The notes under the pieces were generated by a model that did not search any database, had not been told where the DNA came from, and worked only from the letters and a program-made list of their open reading frames with translations. Shown one piece after another: positions 26,743-34,508 of a stretch of 64,000 bases of DNA. This stretch comes from Flavobacteriales bacterium. GTDB taxonomy: Bacteria; Bacteroidota; Bacteroidia; Flavobacteriales_E; Vicingaceae. A program made the translations under genes and the position numbers. The stretch's first letter is position 1. The number at the start of each line of letters is the position of its first letter. The stretch spans positions 62,001 through 126,000 of the forward strand of contig JABAZP010000005.1 in NCBI GenBank assembly GCA_018608405.1. Direction: 5' to 3'.

Positions 26743-27768
26743 TTAATCTACTGTCCAAACATTATTTCCTCTAAGCAACTGATCTAAGTTTCCTTTTCCC
26801 ATCTTGTCCGTTGCAAAAGCAATTTGTTCTTCCATTGCTTCTTCATAACGGTAACGATCTTCGGCATAAAATACTCCAAATGGTCTAGGTAAATGTCCTT
26901 CGTCTTTCGGATTGTCGAAAAAGCTAGTTAGTACTTGAGCTTGAAAGTGGTTCGTTTCGTCGTGAATCATTAAGTCACTTTCGTTTGCTTCGGCAATGTT
27001 TACGACTCTAGGGGTTGTGCCATCTAAGGCAATTGCTTTTTCTCTATCTGCACCAAAAATCATTGGCTTTCCACTTTCTAGGAAAAGAGTTTCTTGGAGT
27101 TTTGTCCCCTTATCTGTGAATACCTCAAATGCCCCGTCGTTAAATACATTGCAGTTTTGGTAAATCTCAATCATAGAAGTTCCTACGTGCTTGCTCCCCT
27201 GCAGTAAAACGTCTCTTTGATGTTTAGGGTCTCTGTCCATCGTTCTTGCAATGAACGTTGAATCTGCGCCTAAGCAAAGTTTCAAGGGATTAAACGGGTG
27301 GTCTAAAGATCCAATAGGTGTAGATTTTGTCACTTTTCCTTCTGGAGAAGTAGGTGAGTACTGACCTTTCGTTAGGCCATAAATTTCGTTGTTAAACAAT
27401 AAAACATTGACATCGAAATTTCGTCGAATCATGTGAATCAGGTGGTTCCCACCAATGGAAAGAGAATCTCCATCACCTGTAATAATCCAAACGCTTAATT
27501 CCGGTCTGCTAATTTTTAGTCCACTAGCAATTGCAGTAGCTCTGCCATGAATACTGTGCATGCCATAGGTATTCATATAATACGGAAAACGAGAAGAGCA
27601 ACCAATTCCTGAGATAAATACGATGTCTTCCTTGTCTCTGCCCAATTCAGGCATAATGGATTGAACTTGCTTTAGTATGGAGTAATCTCCGCAGCCCGGG
27701 CACCATCTTACATCTTGGTCCGTTGCAAAATCTTTTGCGGTCAAAGGTTTTGTTAATATTTCGCTCAT
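26743..27768 (-). CDS. korB: 2-oxoglutarate:ferredoxin oxidoreductase, beta subunit
   Basis: This 341-residue subunit binds thiamine diphosphate and an iron-sulfur cluster. The N-terminal VRWCPGCGDYSILK (Cys23, Cys26) and the TPP/Mg motif ITGDGDSLSIGGNHLIH, completed by NVLLFNNEIYGLTKGQYSPTS, are visible. With KorA it decarboxylates 2-oxoglutarate (or a related 2-oxoacid) to the acyl-CoA and reduces ferredoxin. The start overlaps the korA stop by 4 bases (ATGA). Substrate choice cannot be settled from sequence alone. The gene ends at a strong terminator. Confidence 0.94.
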   Translation of the reverse strand: MSEILTKPLTAKDFATDQDVRWCPGCGDYSILKQVQSIMPELGRDKEDIVFISGIGCSSRFPYYMNTYGMHSIHGRATAIASGLKISRPELSVWIITGDGDSLSIGGNHLIHMIRRNFDVNVLLFNNEIYGLTKGQYSPTSPEGKVTKSTPIGSLDHPFNPLKLCLGADSTFIARTMDRDPKHQRDVLLQGSKHVGTSMIEIYQNCNVFNDGAFEVFTDKGTKLQETLFLESGKPMIFGADREKAIALDGTTPRVVNIAEANESDLMIHDETNHFQAQVLTSFFDNPKDEGHLPRPFGVFYAEDRYRYEEAMEEQIAFATDKMGKGNLDQLLRGNNVWTVD

Positions 27769-29609
27769 GCTAGTTCAAATTTTTGTTCAATGGCCGCTAC
27801 AATTTCTTTTGTAGAAAACGGAATCCCTTTAATTTTATTAAGGCCTTTTGCATCCACTAAAAATTGATCACGAATGATTTTAACCAGTTGGCCATTGTTT
27901 ATTTCTGGTACAATAATGTGCTCATAGTTTTTTAGTAAATCGCCTAAATTTTTTGGAAATGGGCTAAGGTAGGTGAGGTGAATGTGACCAACAGCCATTC
28001 CTTTTTCATTACACTGTTTTACTGCAGTTTTTACAACTCCAAAGGTGGAGCCCCATGAGAGCATTAAAACCTCGCCTTTTTCGGCTCCGTTATTTACTTG
28101 TTGTAACGGAATATCGTCTGCTATTTTTGCAATTTTTTCTGCCCTGATTTTTACCATTTTTTCATGGTTTTCAGGGTCATAAGAAACATTCCCGGTGTCT
28201 ATCTCTTTTTCTAGACCCCCAATTCTATGTTCGTAGCCTTTCATACCTGGAAGTGCCCAGTCTCTAACTAAGTTCTCGTCTCGCTTGTAAGGCAAATATG
28301 TTTCATCGTCATTTTTCGTGGGTACAAACTTTGGACTAATGCTCGGTAACTCATCTGTTGATGGAAATTTCCATGGCTCAGAACCATTTGCAATGTAACC
28401 GTCTGACAATAAAAATACAGGGGTCATGTGTTCCAAAGCAATTCTGCATGCCTCGTACGCTGCACTAAAACAGTCTGAAGGAGTAGAAGCTGAAACAATT
28501 GGCATTGGTGCCTCACCATTTCTGCCATAGTATGCTTGTAGCAAGTCAGCTTGTTCCGTTTTTGTAGGTAGCCCTGTAGATGGCCCACCACGTTGAACGT
28601 TTACAATAACCATCGGCAATTCTAACATAATACCTAATCCAATGGCTTCACCTTTCAGTGCAATTCCTGGGCCAGAAGAGGCTGTTATTCCAAGCTTTCC
28701 TCCAAATGAAGCACCTATGACAGAGCACATGGCAGCTATTTCATCTTCGGCTTGAAAAGATCTTACACCAAAGTTTTTATGCTTTGCTAATTCGTGTAAA
28801 ATGTCTGAAGCAGGAGTAATTGGATATGAACCGTAGAACAAATCTAACCCAGATTTTTGCGAAGCTGCAATTAAACCTAATGCAGCAGCTTGGTTTCCCA
28901 TTATATTTCGGTAAGAGCCGGAAGGTAAACTTGCGGCTTTTACGTTGTAGCGAGAAGTAAAAACTTCGCTCGTATCTCCAAAATTATATCCTGCCTTTAA
29001 TACATTCACGTTGGCCTCAATTAATTCAGGCTTTTTCGCAAACTTCAATTTGATAAACTCAATAGTTCCTTCTAACTTTCTGTTATACATGTAGTATAAG
29101 AAGCCCAAAACAAACATGTTTCTAGACCGATCTATTTCTTTTTTACCTAAGCCGCTATCTATTAAAGCTGTTCGGGTCATTTTGGATACATCTATTTGAA
29201 TGGTTCTATAGTCATTTAAGGATTTGTCTTCTAGTGGGCTTGTTTCGTAGCCTGCTAATTTTAAATCTCGAGTATTAAAACCATCCGAATTGATGATAAT
29301 AGTCCCGTGTTTCTTCAATCTTGCAATGTTAACTTTAAAAGCTGCAGCGTTCATTGCCACTAAAACATCGCAATCATCTCCTGGTGTTGCAACTTCAATA
29401 CTTCCGAATTTAAGTTGAAATCCAGATACTCCAGCAAGCGTACCTTGTGGCGCTCTAATTTCTGCAGGATAGTTTGGAAATGTGCTTATATCGTTTCCAT
29501 ATAGCGCATTAGTATTGGTGAACTGGGTTCCAGTTAACTGAATTCCATCACCAGAATCACCTGCAAATACGATGGTTACCTCTTGTTTTTCTTCGACTTG
29601 TTTTGTCAT
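27765..29609 (-). CDS. korA: 2-oxoglutarate:ferredoxin oxidoreductase, fused gamma-alpha subunit
   Basis: This 614-residue protein has an N-terminal gamma-type domain, about 1-200, with VTIVFAGDSGDGIQLTG and ISTFPNYPAEIRAPQGT. It is fused to the pyrimidine-binding alpha domain, about 220-430, which contains LFYGSYPITPASDILHEL, AEDEIAAMCSVIGASFGGKLGITASSGPG and VNVQRGGPSTGLPTKTEQ. A C-terminal transketolase-like domain follows. The fused form is the usual one in Bacteroidota. No separate ferredoxin-like delta subunit is encoded nearby. It acts with KorB in the cytoplasm and gives reduced ferredoxin for biosynthesis. The gene is divergent from the FadL gene across 127 bases. Confidence 0.95.
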   Translation of the reverse strand: MTKQVEEKQEVTIVFAGDSGDGIQLTGTQFTNTNALYGNDISTFPNYPAEIRAPQGTLAGVSGFQLKFGSIEVATPGDDCDVLVAMNAAAFKVNIARLKKHGTIIINSDGFNTRDLKLAGYETSPLEDKSLNDYRTIQIDVSKMTRTALIDSGLGKKEIDRSRNMFVLGFLYYMYNRKLEGTIEFIKLKFAKKPELIEANVNVLKAGYNFGDTSEVFTSRYNVKAASLPSGSYRNIMGNQAAALGLIAASQKSGLDLFYGSYPITPASDILHELAKHKNFGVRSFQAEDEIAAMCSVIGASFGGKLGITASSGPGIALKGEAIGLGIMLELPMVIVNVQRGGPSTGLPTKTEQADLLQAYYGRNGEAPMPIVSASTPSDCFSAAYEACRIALEHMTPVFLLSDGYIANGSEPWKFPSTDELPSISPKFVPTKNDDETYLPYKRDENLVRDWALPGMKGYEHRIGGLEKEIDTGNVSYDPENHEKMVKIRAEKIAKIADDIPLQQVNNGAEKGEVLMLSWGSTFGVVKTAVKQCNEKGMAVGHIHLTYLSPFPKNLGDLLKNYEHIIVPEINNGQLVKIIRDQFLVDAKGLNKIKGIPFSTKEIVAAIEQKFELA

Positions 29610-29736
29610 TAAGACTTGGTTTTTTTCTCCTTGTAAAATTAACTAGAATTACTATAAGTAACAGTTAACGGGTACATGTGTTTTAAAACGGATTTTTTTA
29701 TATACTTTTATCTTTCATTTTTTAAATTTAACGAAT

Positions 29737-30951
29737 ATGAAAAAACTGTTACTGCCTTTATTAGGCATTCTACCTTTGCTTTCCTTTGCAGGAGGGTTTC
29801 AGGTAAACCTTCAAGGAACAAAGCAAACTGGGATGGGTCACTTGGGAACAAGTTTCCATTTAGGTGCTTCTAGTGCCTATTTTAATCCGGCTATGATGGG
29901 CTTAGATTCAAATAAATTTTCAATTGAGGCAGGAGCTAATTTTATCATGTCAAGCGTCCAATTTCAAAATGGGCGAACTGGAGTTTCTGAATTTACTGAT
30001 AATCCTTTAGGAACGCCGTTTTATCTTTATGCCACATATAAAATTAACGATAAACTTTCTGCAGGATTAGCTGTCTACACACCTTTTGGTAGTACTGTAG
30101 TTTGGGGAGATGACTGGTCAGGGAAGTATTTAATCCAAGATATTGCGTTAAGCGCCATATTTATTCAGCCTACTTTATCATACAACATTAATGATAAATT
30201 AAGAGTGGGAGCTGGTTTTGCAATTGTACAAGGCCAGGTAGAGATTAACAAGGCCGCTCCATTACCTATTGGAAACAGTTCTACAGTAAATTTGCAAGGG
30301 AGTGCTACTTCTTTTGGCTTTAATGCAGGTGTACATTATGATGTGAATGAGAAGTTTAGTATTGGATTAACACACAGATCTAAGGTAGATGTTGAGTTAG
30401 ATGGCGGAGATGCCGATTATACTGTGGACCCTGTTTTGGCATCGAGTTTTCCTGATGGAAAATTTTCATCAAATTTACCTTTGCCTGGTACAACAACATT
30501 AGGTATAGCGTATAATATTTCTGAGAAGTTTCTTTTGTCATTGGAAGGCAGCTTTGTTCAGTGGAGTGATTATCAATCTTTAGACTTTGATTTTAGTCCA
30601 AACACATCTCTTTTAGAGGATTCAGAGAATCCTAGAAACTATGAAGACGCAATGATTTTTAGAGTCGGAGCTCAATATTCATATAATGAAATGTTTGATT
30701 TCAGAGCAGGATTCTATTACGATCAATCACCAATTCAAGATGAGTATTTTAATCCTGAAACACCAAATTCTGATAATATTGGTTTGACGTTAGGTTTAAG
30801 TGGTCATATTGGTGAGCGATTTGGATTTGACGCTTCCTTTCTATACGTAATTGGTACAGAAAGAGAATCAGAATATCAGCCTGCAAATTTTGGCGGGACA
30901 TATGCTTCAAGATCATCAATCGTTGGATTAGGAGTTAATTACAATTTTTAA
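29737..30951 (+). CDS. FadL/OmpP1/TodX family outer membrane transporter
   Basis: This 404-residue protein has a signal peptide ending at SFAG. The mature N-terminus GFQVNLQGTKQTGMGHLGTSFHLGASSAYFNPAMMG is the FadL-type hatch region with the NPA element. A 14-strand barrel pattern follows, ending in a C-terminal aromatic residue (GLGVNYNF), as outer-membrane barrels do. The family carries long-chain fatty acids and other hydrophobic molecules across the outer membrane. It is followed after 13 bases by an SGNH lipoprotein, probably an esterase feeding the channel. A TATCTTTC sequence upstream is an imperfect -7 box. Confidence 0.93.
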   Translation: MKKLLLPLLGILPLLSFAGGFQVNLQGTKQTGMGHLGTSFHLGASSAYFNPAMMGLDSNKFSIEAGANFIMSSVQFQNGRTGVSEFTDNPLGTPFYLYATYKINDKLSAGLAVYTPFGSTVVWGDDWSGKYLIQDIALSAIFIQPTLSYNINDKLRVGAGFAIVQGQVEINKAAPLPIGNSSTVNLQGSATSFGFNAGVHYDVNEKFSIGLTHRSKVDVELDGGDADYTVDPVLASSFPDGKFSSNLPLPGTTTLGIAYNISEKFLLSLEGSFVQWSDYQSLDFDFSPNTSLLEDSENPRNYEDAMIFRVGAQYSYNEMFDFRAGFYYDQSPIQDEYFNPETPNSDNIGLTLGLSGHIGERFGFDASFLYVIGTERESEYQPANFGGTYASRSSIVGLGVNYNF

Positions 30952-30964
30952 AAAATAAATACAG

Positions 30965-32377
30965 ATGAAAAAATATAAAATATTATACCTTATTCCGGCC
31001 GCCCTTTTATTTGGATGCGAACCTGATATAGATGTTCCAGCGACTAATGGAGGGAGTGCAGATTTTTCTGTCTACGTTGCCGTTGGTAATTCGTTAACCT
31101 CAGGAATTCAAGGGGAGTCATTAACACTTGAAGGTCAAGAATACTGTTATCCAAATATTATTGCTACTCAACTAAAACCACTTGGTGGTGGAGAATTTAA
31201 ACAGCCTTTGTTAAAAGGAGAATCCGCTACTAGGGGAGTTTTTACTACATTTTATCCTGAACCAAGTAGTAATTTGGTCCTACCATCTATAGTATTAAAA
31301 GCTACACCTTCTGGTCCTGCACCAGTATTTCCAGATCCAACAACGGACTGGTACGCTGCGCCAGAGTTTTTTGAGAATATTAGCGCAGAAGGGCCATACA
31401 ACAATGTTGGCGCTTCTGGGGCAAAAGTTGGATCTCTGAATGATCCAACTTTTAGTAGTACTAACAATTGGTTCGAAAGATTTTCAAGCACAGGCGAGAC
31501 TGTTCTAGAGGCAGCTATGAAGAACAACCCAACATTTTTTAGCCTGTGGATAGGAGCAAATGACGTATTGGGTTATTCAACTTCTGGAGGCGACGAAGGT
31601 GGAAGGGCAATTACAAGTGCATCTGAATTCGCAGTAGATTTAAATGAAGCATTAGACACACTGACAACAACTGGAGCTAAAGGTGTTATTGCAAACATTC
31701 CAAGTATAACTGGTATTGCATATTTTAACACTATACCATTGGGAACTATTCTTGACTCTGCAACAGCTAATCAACTAAAAGCGGGTTACGCTGGGTATAA
31801 TCTAGCATTGAGAAACCCTGCTTTCGGTATTTCAGATGCAGAAATTGCTCAGAGAACAATTACTTTCACTGCTGGGCAGTTTAATTATTTCGTAGTTACA
31901 GACCCCACTTTAAAAACGGATCTTACGGCACTAAATATACCGAATATGAGACAAATAACATCAAGTGAGTTTTTAATACTTCGCACACCTCAAGATTCCT
32001 TGGCTATTGGCTGGGGAACGGCAAAACCAATTCCAGGAAATTATCACTTAAATCAAGAGGAAGTATCTAAAATCAATGCAGCAACAGTAAATTACAATAC
32101 AACTATAAAGAATGCTGCTGATGCAAGAGGACTTGCTCATTATGATGCATATGCAGCATTTAATGTTATTTCTACTACAGGAATTATTGAGGACGGGATA
32201 TCTCTAAATGGAAAATATATTACTGGAGGTATGTTCTCCTTAGATGGAGTTCATCCAAGTACAAGAGGCCACGCTGTAGCGGCAAATGGTTTCATTGATG
32301 CTATCAATTCTAAATATGGGTCAAATATTCAGTCTGTTTCAGTTTCTAGTTATCCTGTTATTGAAATAACACCGTAG
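30965..32377 (+). CDS. SGNH/GDSL-type hydrolase lipoprotein
   Basis: This 470-residue lipoprotein has the lipobox LFGC, with the lipidated Cys at residue 18. The SGNH blocks are visible: block I VAVGNSLTSG with nucleophile Ser43, a block III GANDVLGY, and a C-terminal block V DGVHPSTRGHAVAANGFIDAI with Asp and His. It is longer than simple GDSL lipases, with an insertion of about 100 residues between blocks I and III. It is probably surface- or periplasm-facing. It follows the FadL-type channel in the same transcript, which suggests release of fatty acids from esters for uptake. A strong terminator follows. Confidence 0.9.
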   Translation: MKKYKILYLIPAALLFGCEPDIDVPATNGGSADFSVYVAVGNSLTSGIQGESLTLEGQEYCYPNIIATQLKPLGGGEFKQPLLKGESATRGVFTTFYPEPSSNLVLPSIVLKATPSGPAPVFPDPTTDWYAAPEFFENISAEGPYNNVGASGAKVGSLNDPTFSSTNNWFERFSSTGETVLEAAMKNNPTFFSLWIGANDVLGYSTSGGDEGGRAITSASEFAVDLNEALDTLTTTGAKGVIANIPSITGIAYFNTIPLGTILDSATANQLKAGYAGYNLALRNPAFGISDAEIAQRTITFTAGQFNYFVVTDPTLKTDLTALNIPNMRQITSSEFLILRTPQDSLAIGWGTAKPIPGNYHLNQEEVSKINAATVNYNTTIKNAADARGLAHYDAYAAFNVISTTGIIEDGISLNGKYITGGMFSLDGVHPSTRGHAVAANGFIDAINSKYGSNIQSVSVSSYPVIEITP

Positions 32378-32400
32378 AGATAAAAAACTATAACATACTA

Positions 32401-32435
32401 AAGGCTTCATTTGAAATTTTCAAATGAAGCCTTTT
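32401..32435. terminator. Bidirectional terminator after the FadL-SGNH pair
   Basis: AAGGCTTCATTTG (32401-32413) pairs perfectly with CAAATGAAGCCTT (32421-32433) over a 7-base A/T loop. A T-run follows on the plus strand, and A-rich sequence on the other side can serve gatC on the minus strand. Confidence 0.9.
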
Positions 32436-32448
32436 AATTTCAATCTGT

Positions 32449-32742
32449 TTAGCCTTTATTAATAACCTTAGGTACCTTAATAAAATCAGAATCTTTTTCC
32501 GGGGCATTTTTTAGCGCATCCCGCTGAGTAATGGTTTCAATTACTTCGTCTTTTCGCAGTTCAGCTTCTTCTTCCAACATATAAATAAGTGGTTTTAAAC
32601 CTTCCGTGTCAACAGCAGATAGCTGCTCAACAAAGTCTAGCATGCGGTTCATGTCGCCAGTCATTTCCTGTTTCTCTTTATCACTAAATTCTAATTTTGA
32701 TAAGGTAGCAATTCGTTCAACCGTTTTTATATCTACAGCCAT
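32449..32742 (-). CDS. gatC: Asp-tRNA(Asn)/Glu-tRNA(Gln) amidotransferase subunit C
   Basis: This 97-residue subunit stabilises the GatCAB amidotransferase, which converts Glu-tRNA(Gln) and Asp-tRNA(Asn) to the correct amide forms. Family features are VERIATLSKLEFSDKE at the N-terminus, MTGDMNRMLDFVEQLSAVDTEGLKPL in the middle and LRKDEV plus DFIKVPKVI at the end. Its partners gatA and gatB are not in the window. It lies 11 bases after plsC on the same strand. A tRNA-Gln gene is in the window at 48855-48927. Confidence 0.95.
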   Translation of the reverse strand: MAVDIKTVERIATLSKLEFSDKEKQEMTGDMNRMLDFVEQLSAVDTEGLKPLIYMLEEEAELRKDEVIETITQRDALKNAPEKDSDFIKVPKVINKG

Positions 32743-32753
32743 GGGTGTGTATT

Positions 32754-33491
32754 TTAAATGGAATCTAATTGAGATTCTATTGCTTTTCTAGTTTCGTCCC
32801 GTAAAGTTAGTAAATCTACTTCACCATTTTTAGGAAAAACAGGTGAGTGAATGTACACTCTACTTTTGCCTGGTCGGGTATTGGCAAAGAAGCCCCAATC
32901 ATCCTCAAGGAGTTTATAATTATCTTTAAATGTGATGGGAACAATAGCTTTGTTGGTTTCTGTTGCGGCATAAAAAGCCCCATTTTTAAAAGCTTTCATC
33001 TTTGGTGTAGTAGTAGGAATTGTACCTTCTGGGAAAATAACCAAGTTGGTTCCGTTTTTTAACTTGTCACAAGCATTTAAGATGGCTTTGTGAGCTGCTT
33101 TTGGATTAGCTCGATCTACCAATAGGTTCATTTTTTTAAAGTAGATGTTGAAAATAGGAATACTTCCCAATTCTTTTTTCCCAAGAAAAATGAAGTAGGT
33201 TGGAAAGGCAGCGTACAGTAATAAAATATCTAAATATGAACTGTGGTTGGGGCAAATGATATAAGAAGTGTTCTCGTCGTTAGGAATATTCCCATGAATT
33301 TCTTTACGAACTCCAATAAGAAACAAAATAGCTCTTGCTTGAAAGCGTGTGAGTTTAAATCCTTTTTGGAAATACTTTTCATTCGTAAGTAACACTATTT
33401 GAATGGGATATAAGACTATTATCACCAACATCACCACGATCAGGAAATAAAATTTCCATGCATTAGCAAATATGGCCGTGATAAATTTCAT
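32754..33491 (-). CDS. plsC: 1-acyl-sn-glycerol-3-phosphate acyltransferase (PlsC family)
   Basis: This 245-residue membrane acyltransferase adds the second acyl chain to lysophosphatidate. An N-terminal membrane segment (about 12-35) is followed by the catalytic H-x4-D motif NHSSYLD (His83, Asp88), the FLGKKELGSIPIFNIYFKKMNLLVDR region, and the FPEGT motif near residue 155. The gene is transcribed away from trpS across only 36 bases. A TATTTTTG box on the minus strand (33497-33504) ends 5 bases before its ATG. A related LPS- or ornithine-lipid acyltransferase role cannot be excluded. Confidence 0.92.
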   Translation of the reverse strand: MKFITAIFANAWKFYFLIVVMLVIIVLYPIQIVLLTNEKYFQKGFKLTRFQARAILFLIGVRKEIHGNIPNDENTSYIICPNHSSYLDILLLYAAFPTYFIFLGKKELGSIPIFNIYFKKMNLLVDRANPKAAHKAILNACDKLKNGTNLVIFPEGTIPTTTPKMKAFKNGAFYAATETNKAIVPITFKDNYKLLEDDWGFFANTRPGKSRVYIHSPVFPKNGEVDLLTLRDETRKAIESQLDSI

Positions 33492-33496
33492 GGGCT

Positions 33497-33504
33497 CAAA
33501 AATA
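33497..33504 (-). promoter_or_regulatory. Possible -7 box (TATTTTTG) for plsC
   Basis: TATTTTTG on the minus strand matches TAnnTTTG and ends 5 bases before the plsC ATG. It is the mirror image of the trpS box 11 bases away. Confidence 0.42.
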
Positions 33505-33515
33505 GGTTTATTTGG

Positions 33516-33523
33516 TATTTTTG
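33516..33523 (+). promoter_or_regulatory. Possible -7 box (TATTTTTG) for trpS
   Basis: TATTTTTG matches TAnnTTTG and ends 4 bases before the trpS ATG. If used, the transcript would start at or inside the start codon. No -33 TTTG is seen at normal spacing. Confidence 0.42.
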
Positions 33524-33527
33524 AAGC

Positions 33528-34508
33528 ATGGCAAGAATACTAACGGGAATACAAAGTTCAGGGCAAAGTGGAGAGGTTCACTTGGGTAATATTTTAGGTG
33601 CAATACAACCTGGAATCGAACTTTCAAAGAAAGCAGAAAATGAGGCCTTTTTCTTTATTGCAGACTTACACTCTCTCACAACTGTGAAAGATGCCGAAGT
33701 TCGAAGAGCAAATGTTTATGCTGTTGCAGCAGCATGGTTGGCGTTTGGATTTGATACCGATAAGAATGTTTTTTACCGTCAATCTGACGTTCCTGAAGTA
33801 TGTGAATTAACGTGGTACCTGAATTGTTTTACCCCGTATCCAATGTTGGCGAATGCACATTCTTTTAAAGATAAAGCGGAAAACTTAGCCGATGTGAATG
33901 CGGGGTTGTTTGATTATCCAGTATTAATGGCTTGTGACATATTATTGTATGACGCAGAATTTGTTCCCGTAGGTAAAGATCAAAAACAGCATTTGGAAAT
34001 GACTCGCGACATGGCAAGCTCATTCAACCATAAGTTTGGAGAAACCTTTGTGATTCCAGAAGCACTTATTGATGAACGAGTGATGGTTATTCCAGGCACA
34101 GACGGGCGAAAGATGAGTAAGAGTTACAATAACTATATCAATATTTTCTTACCAGACAAGCAGTTGCGTAAAGTGGTCATGAAAGTAGAAACGGATAGTA
34201 CTCCTTTAGAAGAGCCTAAAAATCCAGATACCTGTAATGTTTTTGCCCTTTATTCTTTACTCGCAGGTGAAGGTCAAATTGCGGAAATGCGAAAAAATTA
34301 CGAGGGCGGGAACTATGGTTATGGTCACGCAAAACAAGCTCTGTTTGAATTAATTATTGAGCGCTACGCAACTGAACGAGCGAAGTATTTCGAATTGATG
34401 GAAAACAAAGAGGCTATCGATGAGTTGTTGAAACAGGGTGCAGAAAAGGCTCGAAAAGTTGCACGACCTGTATTGAATAAGGTTAGGGAGAAGTTGGGGT
34501 ATAATTAA
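33528..34508 (+). CDS. trpS: Tryptophanyl-tRNA synthetase
   Basis: This 326-residue class I synthetase charges tRNA-Trp. The HIGH-type signature is GEVHLGNILGAI at about residues 14-25, and the KMSKS loop GRKMSKSYNNYINIF lies near residue 200. Intermediate blocks FFFIADLHSLTT and YPVLMACDILLYDAEFVPVGKDQKQHLEMTRDMA are standard. Full length. The stop codon shares TTAA with the convergent recJ stop (34505-34508). No tryptophan-responsive leader fits in the tiny upstream gap. Confidence 0.97.
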   Translation: MARILTGIQSSGQSGEVHLGNILGAIQPGIELSKKAENEAFFFIADLHSLTTVKDAEVRRANVYAVAAAWLAFGFDTDKNVFYRQSDVPEVCELTWYLNCFTPYPMLANAHSFKDKAENLADVNAGLFDYPVLMACDILLYDAEFVPVGKDQKQHLEMTRDMASSFNHKFGETFVIPEALIDERVMVIPGTDGRKMSKSYNNYINIFLPDKQLRKVVMKVETDSTPLEEPKNPDTCNVFALYSLLAGEGQIAEMRKNYEGGNYGYGHAKQALFELIIERYATERAKYFELMENKEAIDELLKQGAEKARKVARPVLNKVREKLGYN

